Of a stretch of DNA of 64,000 nucleotides, positions 1 to 7,671 are shown one piece after another. The stretch lies in assembly GCA_050294475.1 (NCBI GenBank), contig JBNKOE010000001.1, positions 124,001 through 188,000 on the forward strand, in the 5' to 3' direction. Under the pieces are notes generated by a model. That model made no database searches. It saw only the letters and a list, made by a program, of their open reading frames with translations, and was not told the origin of the DNA. Both the position numbers and the translations under genes were made by a program. Origin of the DNA: Thalassobellus sp050294475 (lineage in GTDB: Bacteria; Bacteroidota; Bacteroidia; Flavobacteriales; Flavobacteriaceae). Within the stretch, counting starts at the first letter, position 1. Each line of letters starts with the position of its first letter.

Positions 1-430
1 TTATATCATCTAACTCTTTTTGAGAAGCACTGTTATCTGCAAACAAATTTTTAAAACGATTATAATCTTTTTGAGCATTATTAAAAGCAGCTGTAGCTTC
101 TATAATACCAGCTTTTACTTGGGCTTGTTTCGCTTGTAAATCAATACTATTAATAGAAACTAATAATTGTCCTTTTTGCACTTTATCTCCAACATTTACA
201 TGAACCTTATTAACTGTTCCCATCATTCTAGTACTTAAATCGGCACTATTTTTTGCTTGAATTTCACCACTTACAGACAAAAACGGACTATTACCATTAG
301 CTTCAACCTGATTAACTTTTACTTTGATGGCTGGCGCATTATCTGCAACCAACTTTTTATTATCATTACCACAACTAGTAATTAACAAAATCGCTGTAGC
401 TAGTATTGATATGTATATATGTTTTTTCAT
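1..430 (-). CDS. RND efflux periplasmic adaptor (HlyD/MFP family), 3' part missing
   Basis: The first 143 codons are present; the rest lies beyond the left edge. The protein starts with a lipoprotein signal (about residues 1-20, lipobox ending LLITSC-G) and continues into the barrel-sandwich (biotinyl-lipoyl-like) half motif, with the stretch VNKVHVNVGDKVQKGQLLVS typical of membrane fusion proteins, then a helical hairpin region rich in Q, A and K. Such adaptors link an inner-membrane RND pump to an outer-membrane TolC channel. The TolC-like gene and a small heme protein lie directly upstream in the same direction, so this is the third gene of an efflux operon whose pump gene is probably just outside the window. 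Substrate unknown; heavy metals are as likely as drugs. Confidence 0.9.
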   Translation of the reverse strand, partial: MKKHIYISILATAILLITSCGNDNKKLVADNAPAIKVKVNQVEANGNSPFLSVSGEIQAKNSADLSTRMMGTVNKVHVNVGDKVQKGQLLVSINSIDLQAKQAQVKAGIIEATAAFNNAQKDYNRFKNLFADNSASQKELDDI

Positions 431-511
431 TTTTATTAATTTAATATTTTAAGTTATTATTGCACTTCAACTGTTCTTAGTGTGACATTATGATTACATG
501 TGTTATCATCT

Positions 512-988
512 TTATTGTCTATATGTTACGTGACATTGCACACAAAAATTCATTGTATTTGATAATGCTTTTAACGATTTGTTTTTATCTTTACTTTTAA
601 AAATTTCACTCATCCTGTCCGCACTTTTATGGAATTCTAATCCTAAGTTTTCAAAATTCTTATCACCAAATGATGCACACATTAATTTCATTTCTGTTGT
701 AGAACCTAATTTAGTATAGGCAATTTTTGAAGCTTCATCATAATTTTCTGTTGATAAAAGAGTAACAATGTTTTGCACTGCTTCTAAATGATCTCTCATA
801 TTCATTAATTGATGATTCTTTTGCATTGGGTTTAATTTTAAAGATATCCGTTTATCATTTCCATTTTTAGGATTTTCCTTTATTACAAAGTCCAATTCTT
901 TTTCTTTGGATTTATTTTTATCACAAGAAGTAAAAAAACTTACTAAAATTATGGATAGTAGAATTACTATTTTTTTTGATGTTTTCAT
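512..988 (-). CDS. small periplasmic c-type heme lipoprotein (single CXXCH)
   Basis: A 158-residue protein if translation starts at the MKTSKKIV methionine (988); an in-frame ATG eight codons further upstream would spoil the signal peptide. It has a lipoprotein signal with SFFTSC and one heme-binding motif close to the C-terminus (CVQCH, followed by VTYRQ). A C-terminal CXXCH on a mostly helical chain recalls cytochrome c'-type four-helix bundles, but I cannot assign a named family. It lies between the TolC-like and HlyD-like genes, in the same direction with short gaps, so it is probably co-transcribed with the efflux system. Such proteins next to RND metal pumps may sense or handle redox-active ligands; that role is inference only. 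Confidence 0.75.
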   Translation of the reverse strand: MKTSKKIVILLSIILVSFFTSCDKNKSKEKELDFVIKENPKNGNDKRISLKLNPMQKNHQLMNMRDHLEAVQNIVTLLSTENYDEASKIAYTKLGSTTEMKLMCASFGDKNFENLGLEFHKSADRMSEIFKSKDKNKSLKALSNTMNFCVQCHVTYRQ

Positions 989-1031
989 TTTACAATAATT
1001 TAGAACAATCATTAACTGCTAACTGCTTTAT

Positions 1032-2342
1032 TTATTCTTTAGTTAAAAATTGTAAATACGCTTGTGCGTAATTATATTCAAAAATGGTTTGATAATATTC
1101 TAATTGTTTTTGAGCGTATTGAGTTTCGACCATTAATAAATCAGACGTTTTTTCTAAGCCCTCTTTAAATCTATTGGTTCTTATTCTTAAAGCTTCTTCC
1201 GATTGTTGTAAAGCCAGAGTTGTTAAATGCAACTTATTTTCAGCATCAATTAACATACGCTTTGCTTTATTCAATTCTAAATTACTTTTTGATACATACT
1301 GTTGGTATTCTAATTTTGATTTCTCAAATTCAGCTTTACTTTTTTGTGCCTTCCCAAAGCGTTTAGATCCTTGAAAAATATTCCAACTTAATTGTGCACC
1401 AAATAAATACCCATTGGCATCACCTTGAAAAATTTGATCGTCATGCAATTGGTAATTACCAAAAGCATTTAAAGTTGGTAAAAAGGCCATTTTATCGGCT
1501 TTATTCATAGCTCCATATGCATCCAAAGCTAATTGCATAGCTTTAATATCTGAACGGTTTTCTGAAACCATTTTATCTTCTAACTTAAAACTTGAAACCG
1601 ATAAACTATCTATTGGCTTATAAACAACATAGCTTTCATCATTCATTAAAAAGGACAGATAATTTGAAGCATTTTGCACATTACTTTTTGCCGATTGTAA
1701 TTGATTTTCAACTTCGGTTACTCGTACTTCAACATTCAACACATCGGCACGTTGTAAATAGCCTTGTTTAAAACTATTTTCTGCTAACTTTTTATTAGCA
1801 TTTGCGGCTTTTAGTGCTTTTTCTAAAACATCAACCGCTTTATAGGCTAATTGTAATTGCATGTAAGCTTTATCAACTTCAAACGCTAAATAATCAGTTG
1901 TCCGCTGCGTTTTTAAAGACATAGCTTCCATTTTAGACTTGGCTGCTTTACGTTGATAAAAACCATCAAGATTAATTAATGGCTGTTGGATTTCAATCTT
2001 AGTTGCATAATTTTCAATTTGCGAAGGATTATTAAGCAATGCTGGATTAAAATCGTTTTGGGTTAAAATCTCTTGATTTAATTTAGAACCAAATGCCATT
2101 AATGGATTTGTTGTTGCTATTCCTGTATGACTTGCAGTTATGTTTGGTAAAAACACCGCATTGGTTTGTCTATAATCTGCACGCGCTTTTTTAAACTCTT
2201 GCTCTGAAATCTTGATAGATGTATTATTATCTGATACTTTAGATAATACAGTCTCTTTTGTTATTGGAACAAGGTCTTGAGCATACAAAACAATCGAGCC
2301 AAACAATAAAGAAATAGTAAGTAAAAATTTTATTTTTTGCAT
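1032..2342 (-). CDS. TolC-family outer membrane efflux protein
   Basis: 436 residues with a Sec signal peptide (about 1-21, ending LYAQ). The chain has the two-fold repeated, coiled-coil-rich pattern of outer membrane efflux proteins: long helices rich in A, K, Q and E around residues 140-220 and 330-420, alternating with short beta strands (for example NAFGNYQLHD and FGAQLSWNIF). Length matches the family. It is the first gene of an operon running leftwards into the heme lipoprotein and the HlyD-type adaptor, so it should form the channel of that tripartite pump. Two tandem GTAAC-N4-RTTAC palindromes lie 52-82 nt before its start and probably control the operon. Confidence 0.92.
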   Translation of the reverse strand: MQKIKFLLTISLLFGSIVLYAQDLVPITKETVLSKVSDNNTSIKISEQEFKKARADYRQTNAVFLPNITASHTGIATTNPLMAFGSKLNQEILTQNDFNPALLNNPSQIENYATKIEIQQPLINLDGFYQRKAAKSKMEAMSLKTQRTTDYLAFEVDKAYMQLQLAYKAVDVLEKALKAANANKKLAENSFKQGYLQRADVLNVEVRVTEVENQLQSAKSNVQNASNYLSFLMNDESYVVYKPIDSLSVSSFKLEDKMVSENRSDIKAMQLALDAYGAMNKADKMAFLPTLNAFGNYQLHDDQIFQGDANGYLFGAQLSWNIFQGSKRFGKAQKSKAEFEKSKLEYQQYVSKSNLELNKAKRMLIDAENKLHLTTLALQQSEEALRIRTNRFKEGLEKTSDLLMVETQYAQKQLEYYQTIFEYNYAQAYLQFLTKE

Positions 2343-2393
2343 TAATAGGTGTATTTAATACAGCAAAAATATATAAGTGTCTACCGTAAGTTT

Positions 2394-2424
2394 GTAACAA
2401 TAGTTACCGTGTAACAATGATTAC
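2394..2424 (-). promoter_or_regulatory. tandem palindromic operator upstream of the efflux operon
   Basis: Two copies of a 14-bp palindrome 17 bp apart: GTAACAATAGTTAC (2394-2407) and GTAACAATGATTAC (2411-2424). The proximal copy ends 52 nt before the tolC-like start. The 5-N4-5 symmetry is that of CRP/FNR-superfamily sites. The same motif occurs at 4942, 7255 and, degenerate, at 4205. Confidence 0.6.
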
Positions 2425-2462
2425 AAAAAAAAGGCACATATAATTACTTATAAATGCCTTTT
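2424..2462 (-). terminator. rho-independent terminator after the 45-residue small gene
   Basis: Inverted repeat AAAGGCA (2430-2436) / TGCCTTT (2455-2461) with an 18-nt loop. Read on the minus strand the stem is followed by a run of eight U (A-run at 2425-2432). It fits the end of the small gene at 2498-2635. Confidence 0.6.
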
Positions 2463-2497
2463 ACTAACACCAACCAAAAAAACTGATAATCATGAAA

Positions 2498-2635
2498 TCA
2501 GTTAACTTTTCTAGTGCCTCCATGTCCTCCAGCTACAATAATCATTACTTTAATACTTAAATAAATGAATTTAAAAAACTGAATGATAGGGTTCATCATT
2601 TTGAATTTTTGATATTTTGAAATACGCTGTGTCAT
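2498..2635 (-). CDS. 45-residue small protein, hydrophobic centre and GGHGGTRK tail
   Basis: A short open frame starting at the ATG at 2633-2635. The product begins MTQRISKYQKF, has a hydrophobic amphipathic stretch (IIQFFKFIYLSIKVMIIV, about residues 17-34), and ends AGGHGGTRKVN. Support: it lies alone in a 355-bp gap, is followed at the correct distance by a strong minus-strand terminator, and its Gly-rich, basic tail does not look random. I recall similar short unannotated proteins in Flavobacteria but cannot verify this. It could be a small membrane-associated protein. It lies between the SQR-type gene and the efflux operon, in the same direction as both, and could be co-transcribed with the SQR gene, 63 nt upstream. 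Confidence 0.55.
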   Translation of the reverse strand: MTQRISKYQKFKMMNPIIQFFKFIYLSIKVMIIVAGGHGGTRKVN

Positions 2636-2698
2636 CTTTTTTGAATTTTTAAATTATTCTGGAACCACTCTTATTTGCTTGGTTCCAGAATTTTACTG

Positions 2699-4156
2699 CT
2701 ATTCTGGAATCATCCACCAAAAAGGTCGCATTTTAGCCTTATAAATAAATGCATAATGCAAAGCAAGTTTTAACCAGTGACCTGCTAACCCAATTTCGGC
2801 AAACGTTTTTCCTAATTGCCTACCCTGTGTTTTTGGAAATTTTTTATAATCTGGAACAATAGGATATGTGGTAATACTAATACCACTTCCCTGCATTAAC
2901 CCATATCCTGCTGATGCAATACATGCTGCGCCCATATTCCCCATAGATCCTTTATGCTCTAAAGATTCTTTTCCTTTTTTTATAGTATCAATAATATTAT
3001 CTGCAACCAACTTTGCTGTAATACCTGATGGCATTCCCGTTCGTGGTGGAGAAGGGGAAATAGGTGTTCCGTTTTTACTCACTCTTGGTTTAGAAATAGC
3101 ATGTGGTGGTGCAAATGCAATACCTGGAGCAAAAATATTTTTATAACTTGGATTTTGATACGTTTCTGGCCAATCTTGAACAGACCATTCTTCATAGGGT
3201 TTTGATGTATAATCTGCATCAACAATCATAAACCCTTTAAAAAGTTTTTCTGTAATATCTTCATCATTCTTATTGAATGCTTTAAACCCATGACCAGAAA
3301 AAGCAGGAATTAACATTGCAAAATCATAGGCTTCTTTTTTGGTTTCACCTTCTAAATTTTCATAATAAACAATACCTTCTTCAATTTTATTTACGCCAGC
3401 TCCAAGTATCCATTTTATATCTCGATCTTCAAAAATCATTTCAACCATTTCACTCGATTTCATAGCCAAACCTTTATAACTTAATAGCATACCATCCATT
3501 CCAAAATCTCCTAATTGGTATTCATTTGAAATCCATGTCACTTCAGCCATATCTCGTACTTTATGTCGACGTAATTCTTGTTCTACATTTAAAATATATT
3601 CAAAAGCTGCTCCTTGACAAGTTGCTTTTGCATGTCCAGTACCAATAAGAATTTTTATTTTTTTACCCTGCTTCATTTCTTGGATAACTTTATTTAGTCC
3701 TTTCCAAGCATGATTTGCATGTGTATAGGTACAAACTGAATAGGTTTTGTTTTGCCCAGGTTTTAGGCCTACGGTAGCTTCAAAATTAAGTTTTGGCCCA
3801 GTAGCATTAATTAAATAATCATATGTAACCTTTTCCTGTTGTCCTTTTTTTTCTCCAACAACATATTCAGCTAAAATATATGGAGTATGTTCATTTTTAT
3901 CTCCTTCAGGAAAAAATGATATTGCTTTTGCCTGTTTGTAACCAATTCCTTTTTTCTTATACAAAGGCTCCAATGGAAATAATATTTTTTTAGATTTCAT
4001 TCTGCCAATACCTACCCAAATATTGGATGGAATCCACTGGTAATTACTGTTTGGAGATACTACTACAACCTCATGCTCTTTTGCTAATTTTCTACGCAAA
4101 TGAGATGCTGCAACATGACCAGAAATACCTGCTCCTAAAATAACTATTTTTGACAT
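2699..4156 (-). CDS. SQR-type FAD-dependent oxidoreductase (sulfide:quinone reductase-like)
   Basis: 485 residues. The N-terminus has a Rossmann dinucleotide fold (VILGAGISGHVAASHL, residues 5-20). A redox cysteine occurs in the ATCQGAAFE segment, which matches the second conserved Cys region of sulfide:quinone oxidoreductases, with a further Cys in SVCTYTHA. The second FAD segment NIFAPGIAFA and the C-terminal amphipathic membrane-anchor region (about 440-485, rich in W, F and K) also fit. Family members oxidise sulfide to polysulfide and reduce membrane quinone on the inner face of the membrane. A degenerate GTAAC-type palindrome 49 nt upstream links it to the neighbouring redox genes. A flavocytochrome-like or NDH-2-like role cannot be excluded. 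Confidence 0.8.
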   Translation of the reverse strand: MSKIVILGAGISGHVAASHLRRKLAKEHEVVVVSPNSNYQWIPSNIWVGIGRMKSKKILFPLEPLYKKKGIGYKQAKAISFFPEGDKNEHTPYILAEYVVGEKKGQQEKVTYDYLINATGPKLNFEATVGLKPGQNKTYSVCTYTHANHAWKGLNKVIQEMKQGKKIKILIGTGHAKATCQGAAFEYILNVEQELRRHKVRDMAEVTWISNEYQLGDFGMDGMLLSYKGLAMKSSEMVEMIFEDRDIKWILGAGVNKIEEGIVYYENLEGETKKEAYDFAMLIPAFSGHGFKAFNKNDEDITEKLFKGFMIVDADYTSKPYEEWSVQDWPETYQNPSYKNIFAPGIAFAPPHAISKPRVSKNGTPISPSPPRTGMPSGITAKLVADNIIDTIKKGKESLEHKGSMGNMGAACIASAGYGLMQGSGISITTYPIVPDYKKFPKTQGRQLGKTFAEIGLAGHWLKLALHYAFIYKAKMRPFWWMIPE

Positions 4157-4204
4157 TTACTTTAAATTTAAAACTAAAGATAAATGTCTTTTAAAGACTA
4201 AACG

Positions 4205-4223
4205 GCTACTTATGTTACATAAG
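4205..4223 (-). promoter_or_regulatory. palindromic operator upstream of the SQR-type gene
   Basis: GCTACTTATGTTAC (4205-4218) matches the GTAAC-N4-GTTAC site at 7255 in 12 of 14 positions. It overlaps a perfect 6-N3-6 palindrome, CTTATG-TTA-CATAAG (4209-4223). It ends 49 nt before the start codon, a position comparable to the other copies. Confidence 0.5.
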
Positions 4224-4249
4224 AACAAAGAATTAACTTCAATTTAAGA

Positions 4250-4888
4250 TCAATTACATTTCTCGTGAGTATCGCTAATAATAACATTATATTCGTTTTG
4301 GCTTAAATACTGTGGTATATAAGTATTACCCGTATTTTCTATTGCGGAAATAAAACTTCTTAAATGATTACGAGAGCCACATTGTAAACTTTCGAAAACT
4401 GAAATGATGGCTGGATTTGAGTTTCCATCAATATAATCTTGTAAATCTACAATATCTAAATCTTCAATAGTAGCTCCAATTTGTAGTGCATTTTCTTGAT
4501 TTATTACACCAGAAATTTTAAACTGATTATATAATGATTGTAGTTCCTGATTAACAAATTCTCCAACAGGTAAAATATTGTATTCCGTTTTACTTTGTGA
4601 CAATAAATTTTCTATTGCATCCATATGTTTTTGTTCACTTTTTTGAATATTATAAAATTGATTAATCGACCATAAATTACCTAAAAAAGTATACGAATCT
4701 CTAGCCAATTTTTCTTCTTCCAACATAAACAACAAAGCATCTTTTTCTGTTTCTGTCAAAGAAAAAGCTAGGATATCTTGCCCTTCTTTCTCTATAGAAA
4801 CTTCATTACTATTGCAAGCGCTTATTATTGTAAAACCTGATATTAAAGCTATTTTTAATAAAACTTTTATTTTTATAATATTTCTCAT
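4250..4888 (-). CDS. DUF2202 ferritin-like lipoprotein
   Basis: 212 residues with a lipoprotein signal (SGFTIISAC-N). The body matches the DUF2202 family: the helix with FMLEEEKLARDSY carries the typical E-E-x-x-A-R-D metal-binding pattern, followed by Q-K-S-E-Q-K-H-M-D (second E..H pair) and the late Q-C-G-S-R-N-H-L-R-S-F segment. Together these suggest a four-helix, ferritin-like di-metal site exposed in the periplasm. The biochemical role of the family is not established. It has its own GTAACTTAGATTAC palindrome 53 nt upstream, which places it in the same putative regulon as the SQR, efflux and cytochrome/thioredoxin genes. Confidence 0.8.
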   Translation of the reverse strand: MRNIIKIKVLLKIALISGFTIISACNSNEVSIEKEGQDILAFSLTETEKDALLFMLEEEKLARDSYTFLGNLWSINQFYNIQKSEQKHMDAIENLLSQSKTEYNILPVGEFVNQELQSLYNQFKISGVINQENALQIGATIEDLDIVDLQDYIDGNSNPAIISVFESLQCGSRNHLRSFISAIENTGNTYIPQYLSQNEYNVIISDTHEKCN

Positions 4889-4941
4889 CTTATTAAATTT
4901 TAAATTGTATATAAAAATACTTAACTCTTTAATAATGAGAC

Positions 4942-4955
4942 GTAACTTAGATTAC
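4942..4955 (-). promoter_or_regulatory. palindromic operator upstream of the DUF2202 gene
   Basis: GTAACTTAGATTAC, one mismatch from a perfect GTAAC-N4-GTTAC palindrome, ending 53 nt before the start codon at 4888. Confidence 0.55.
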
Positions 4956-5004
4956 ACAAAATGTACTAGGCTGAAAAAAATAAAAGAATTTCTTGAAACA
5001 AACT

Positions 5005-5145
5005 ATCCTCGAGGCAGAGCCATAGAGGCATTTCGCTCGTTTCATTTTGACCTTAGTGTCAAAAACCTTAATTCTGTTATTTAGATTCCTGTTTTCACAG
5101 GAATGACAAGTTCAACGGAAACCCCGACGCAAAGCGTCGAGGAAC
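5005..5145. repeat. composite intergenic repeat with two perfect hairpins
   Basis: The gap between the DUF2202 and methyltransferase genes holds a GC-richer patch. It contains the hairpin ATTCCTGT-TTTC-ACAGGAAT (5085-5104), the hairpin CGACGC-AAA-GCGTCG (5125-5139), and a CCTCGAGGCAGAGCC segment (5007-5021). The composition is unlike the AT-rich surroundings. Very similar short phrases recur in intergenic DNA of many Flavobacteriaceae as far as I remember, so this is probably a dispersed REP-like element. It could also serve as a bidirectional terminator. An overlapping plus-strand open frame is not convincing. Confidence 0.5.
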
Positions 5146-5179
5146 TATTTTCGATTAACTATAACCCCTTAAAAAAATT

Positions 5180-5761
5180 CTATTTTAACTTCAGTTTGAT
5201 AAACAATTCTCTATTAACTCTACTTTCAATTGAATTGTAACATGCATCAAAAATTTCAATATTAAAAAATGGTTGAAAATAATTTAAATACTCTTCTTTT
5301 GACCCACCAAAAGGAGGCTTATCTGTATTTAAAGATACAGAAAAAAGTAAACCAACAAGTTTACCCTTTTCTCTTAATAATTCTTTTATTTTAAGTACAT
5401 AGTCTTTTCGTAAATTGAAGTCTATTGCACAAAAAAAAGTTTGCTCAATAATTATATCGAAAGACATTTTTAAATCAAAAAAATCAGAATGTATTAATTG
5501 TTCTTCTGGAAATTGAGGTACTCTATTTTTAATATTTTGAATAGCTGATTTAGATAAATCTACCACATAAACATTTCTAAATCCTTTTTTATAAAGATAT
5601 TCTGCTTCATATGCATTACCACCTCCTGGAATTAAAATTTTAAGTTCCTTGTTAGTAAGTTGATCAAAATATGCTTTTAGTGGAGGGGAAACAACACCCA
5701 AATCCCAACCAATATCATTATTTTGATAACGGTTGTCCCAAAATTCTTCAGTTAAATTCAT
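5180..5761 (-). CDS. TPMT-family SAM-dependent methyltransferase
   Basis: 193 residues, no signal peptide. The N-terminal FWDNRYQNNDIGWDLGVVSPPL matches the start of thiopurine S-methyltransferase-like proteins (PF05724). Motif I is ILIPGGGNAYEAEYL, the acidic end of strand 2 is VYVVDLSKSA, and a QTFFCAID segment follows as in the bacterial TPMT branch. These enzymes methylate small thiols, selenium or tellurium compounds and related nucleophiles using S-adenosylmethionine; the substrate here is unknown. No palindromic operator is seen upstream, so it may be outside the neighbouring redox regulon. Confidence 0.85.
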   Translation of the reverse strand: MNLTEEFWDNRYQNNDIGWDLGVVSPPLKAYFDQLTNKELKILIPGGGNAYEAEYLYKKGFRNVYVVDLSKSAIQNIKNRVPQFPEEQLIHSDFFDLKMSFDIIIEQTFFCAIDFNLRKDYVLKIKELLREKGKLVGLLFSVSLNTDKPPFGGSKEEYLNYFQPFFNIEIFDACYNSIESRVNRELFIKLKLK

Positions 5762-5812
5762 TAATAAAAATTTATGCTAGTATAAAATAATTGTTTGAAA
5801 CAAAGTTATCAT

Positions 5813-5840
5813 GAAAAAAGCACTCAAACAATGAGTGCTC
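5813..5840 (-). terminator. terminator after the thioredoxin gene
   Basis: Hairpin GCACTCA (5820-5826) / TGAGTGC (5832-5838). On the minus strand it is followed by U-rich sequence (A-run 5814-5819). It lies between the thioredoxin stop (5969) and the methyltransferase start (5761). Confidence 0.6.
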
Positions 5841-5968
5841 TTAACTTCAAACCAATCAACTAAATACAATTAATCAAGTAGTCACTCTTACTAATTGTAA
5901 CTTATACCCACTATTACTAGATATAAAAAGTAACAGTGTTAATTAAAAAAAACGAAACCACAAACGCA

Positions 5969-6265
5969 TTAACCAACGTTTGTAATCACACTAATAATTT
6001 CATCTTTCTGAACCACTCCAGACTGTCTCCAAACTTGTTTTCCTTCATTAAAAAGCATTAATGTAGGTACTCCTCTAACTTGATAACGTGCAGCTAATGT
6101 TTGATTTTTATCTACATCAATTTTTACTATAAACACACGATCACCTAGAGCTTCTTTAACCTGTTTTAAAATAGGACTCATCATTTTACATGGACCACAC
6201 CATTCAGCAAAAAAATCGACTAAAACAGGTTTGTTTTGTTTTAATATTTCAGAAAATTTACTCAT
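5969..6265 (-). CDS. trxA: thioredoxin
   Basis: 98 residues, a minimal thioredoxin fold with the active site WCGPCK at about residues 22-27 and the cis-proline segment VRGVPTLMLF. No signal peptide, so it should act in the cytoplasm as a dithiol reductant. It begins 10 nt after the stop of the diheme lipoprotein gene and is therefore the second gene of that operon. Its expression would be tied to the GTAACTTATGTTAC palindrome at 7255. It may not be the housekeeping thioredoxin: its N-terminus is short and it is coupled to a periplasmic heme protein. The symbol trxA is generic. Confidence 0.9.
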   Translation of the reverse strand: MSKFSEILKQNKPVLVDFFAEWCGPCKMMSPILKQVKEALGDRVFIVKIDVDKNQTLAARYQVRGVPTLMLFNEGKQVWRQSGVVQKDEIISVITNVG

Positions 6266-6274
6266 ACCTTCCCT

Positions 6275-7213
6275 TTATTTTTGAAATGTAACATGCCAAA
6301 CACCTCTTACTTCGTTAATATCATAACCAATAGCCTTATCCTTTGGATATAACTTTTTTAATAAAGTAAATGTTTCTGAACTTATCTGTTCATCTGGTTT
6401 ACCATGACATTGTAAGCACATAATATTAGTTGTAATAGGATAATATACATGAACTTTGTCTTTTAACTCTTCAACGATAGGATTTGATATTTCATTATTC
6501 TTAATCCTCTCTTTATATGTATTAATATATTCTAGTTCACTTTTATTTGCTTGATTTTTTGGATTTCTTGGTTTATCAGATACTCGCTTTATAGATGCAT
6601 TATACACTACAGCCATACTATCTGTTAAAGGATACGCTTTTTCATTACAAAAAGTCAATGCTTCCTGTGTTCCTGCTCTTTGAATAGTACCTATCAAATT
6701 CTGTCCTAAAACTTTTTTAGTTCCTAAAGCATAACGCAAACCTCTATCGGCATAAGTTTCAGTCTTATTTTTAATATTTTTTTGTTCTTTAAAGTGAGCT
6801 TCAAACCATTCTGGTTGTGTTATATCATTATCAAACATATAATCGGCAATTTCTTTGATGCTTTCTTCTGGGTAAGGTGTTTTGGGCATAACACCAAAAC
6901 GACTAACTGCCCCTAACATTTTTGCCTTTTCTTTGGTTGGATTTTTAATCCATTCTTGCATTGAATTAATAAAATCTTCTTTTGAAGTATTACTATTAAT
7001 ATACATTTTTTTTATAGCAATCATTGGAGGTGCTAATCTGGCATCATGACTAGCAGAAGGGCTATGGCAAGCATAACAAAAAGTCTCCATTAATTTTTTA
7101 CCAGGATGTTCTTGATCCGTTTTAGTTTCAGAACTCGTTATTTTATAACTTTCTTTTTTTGAATTGTTACAACTTAATAATGTAACTAAACAAAGTGCAA
7201 AAATATATTTCAT
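6275..7213 (-). CDS. two-domain heme lipoprotein: cytochrome c plus DUF3365 (Tll0287-like)
   Basis: 312 residues with a lipoprotein signal (LVTLLSC-N). Residues about 35-135 form a cytochrome c domain with heme motif CYACH and a later VMPKTPYP segment that could supply the axial methionine. Residues about 150-312 resemble the DUF3365/Tll0287-like heme-binding domain with MCLQCHGKPD, closing with GYDINEVRGVWHVTF. Such proteins are periplasmic electron carriers or redox/gas sensors. It is the first gene of an operon with thioredoxin, preceded 42 nt upstream by a perfect GTAAC-N4-GTTAC palindrome. Confidence 0.85.
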   Translation of the reverse strand: MKYIFALCLVTLLSCNNSKKESYKITSSETKTDQEHPGKKLMETFCYACHSPSASHDARLAPPMIAIKKMYINSNTSKEDFINSMQEWIKNPTKEKAKMLGAVSRFGVMPKTPYPEESIKEIADYMFDNDITQPEWFEAHFKEQKNIKNKTETYADRGLRYALGTKKVLGQNLIGTIQRAGTQEALTFCNEKAYPLTDSMAVVYNASIKRVSDKPRNPKNQANKSELEYINTYKERIKNNEISNPIVEELKDKVHVYYPITTNIMCLQCHGKPDEQISSETFTLLKKLYPKDKAIGYDINEVRGVWHVTFQK

Positions 7214-7254
7214 GTTTTTTAACTATAAAAATACTTGAATTTAAACGTTTGATT

Positions 7255-7268
7255 GTAACTTATGTTAC
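7255..7268 (-). promoter_or_regulatory. perfect palindromic operator upstream of the cytochrome/thioredoxin operon
   Basis: GTAACTTATGTTAC: perfect 5-bp arms around TTAT, 42 nt before the start codon at 7213. It is the best copy of the motif also present at 2394, 2411, 4205 (degenerate) and 4942. Confidence 0.65.
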
Positions 7269-7316
7269 TAACCGTTTTTATAAATAAAATTAAAATAGTT
7301 TTACCCTTTATTTAAA

Positions 7317-7330
7317 ATTGGTCGATAACA
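7317..7330 (+). promoter_or_regulatory. possible distant copy of the N-glycan operator, within the 458-bp gap 7214-7671
   Basis: ATTGGTCGATAACA matches, in gene orientation, the GTTATTGGTCGAAATAA element found before the SusC gene, but it lies 342 nt before the GH29 start and lacks the left GTTAT arm. The rest of the gap up to 7671 is AT-rich with no open frame, RNA or clear hairpin that I can support. Confidence 0.25.
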
Positions 7331-7671
7331 TGTGTTTTCTATCTTCCTTTAGATTTTTCAATAATCTTAATTTCTGATTTTATAAAAGACCTTTATTTTG
7401 AGAATATTGTTTTTGGTTTCAATATTTTAATGAGGATCAACAAATTAAAGGATATCGAGATAACATATAGAAAAAATTAACTACCGCTAACGTGTATAAT
7501 TAATTACTTTATCACTCCTTACTTACAAACATTCCTGTAAAGTATTCTATTTGTGATTTATTTGCTAAATTAGTTGCTTAATCACATAACGAAATCATAT
7601 ATAAATAGTTGCACAATAAAAACCAAACAATTAAATAACATAGCTACTAAATATTTTAAAATGAATTAATC

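Noticed and set aside
4812..5084. Plus-strand 90-codon open frame across the DUF2202 start and the repeat patch
   Set aside because: It overlaps the DUF2202 coding start, crosses its palindromic operator and the repeat element, and shows no recognisable protein pattern.
7440..7470. TATCGAGATAACATAT as another N-glycan operator copy
   Set aside because: It lacks the TTTCGAC core, has the opposite orientation to the downstream GH29 and a one-base-shorter centre.
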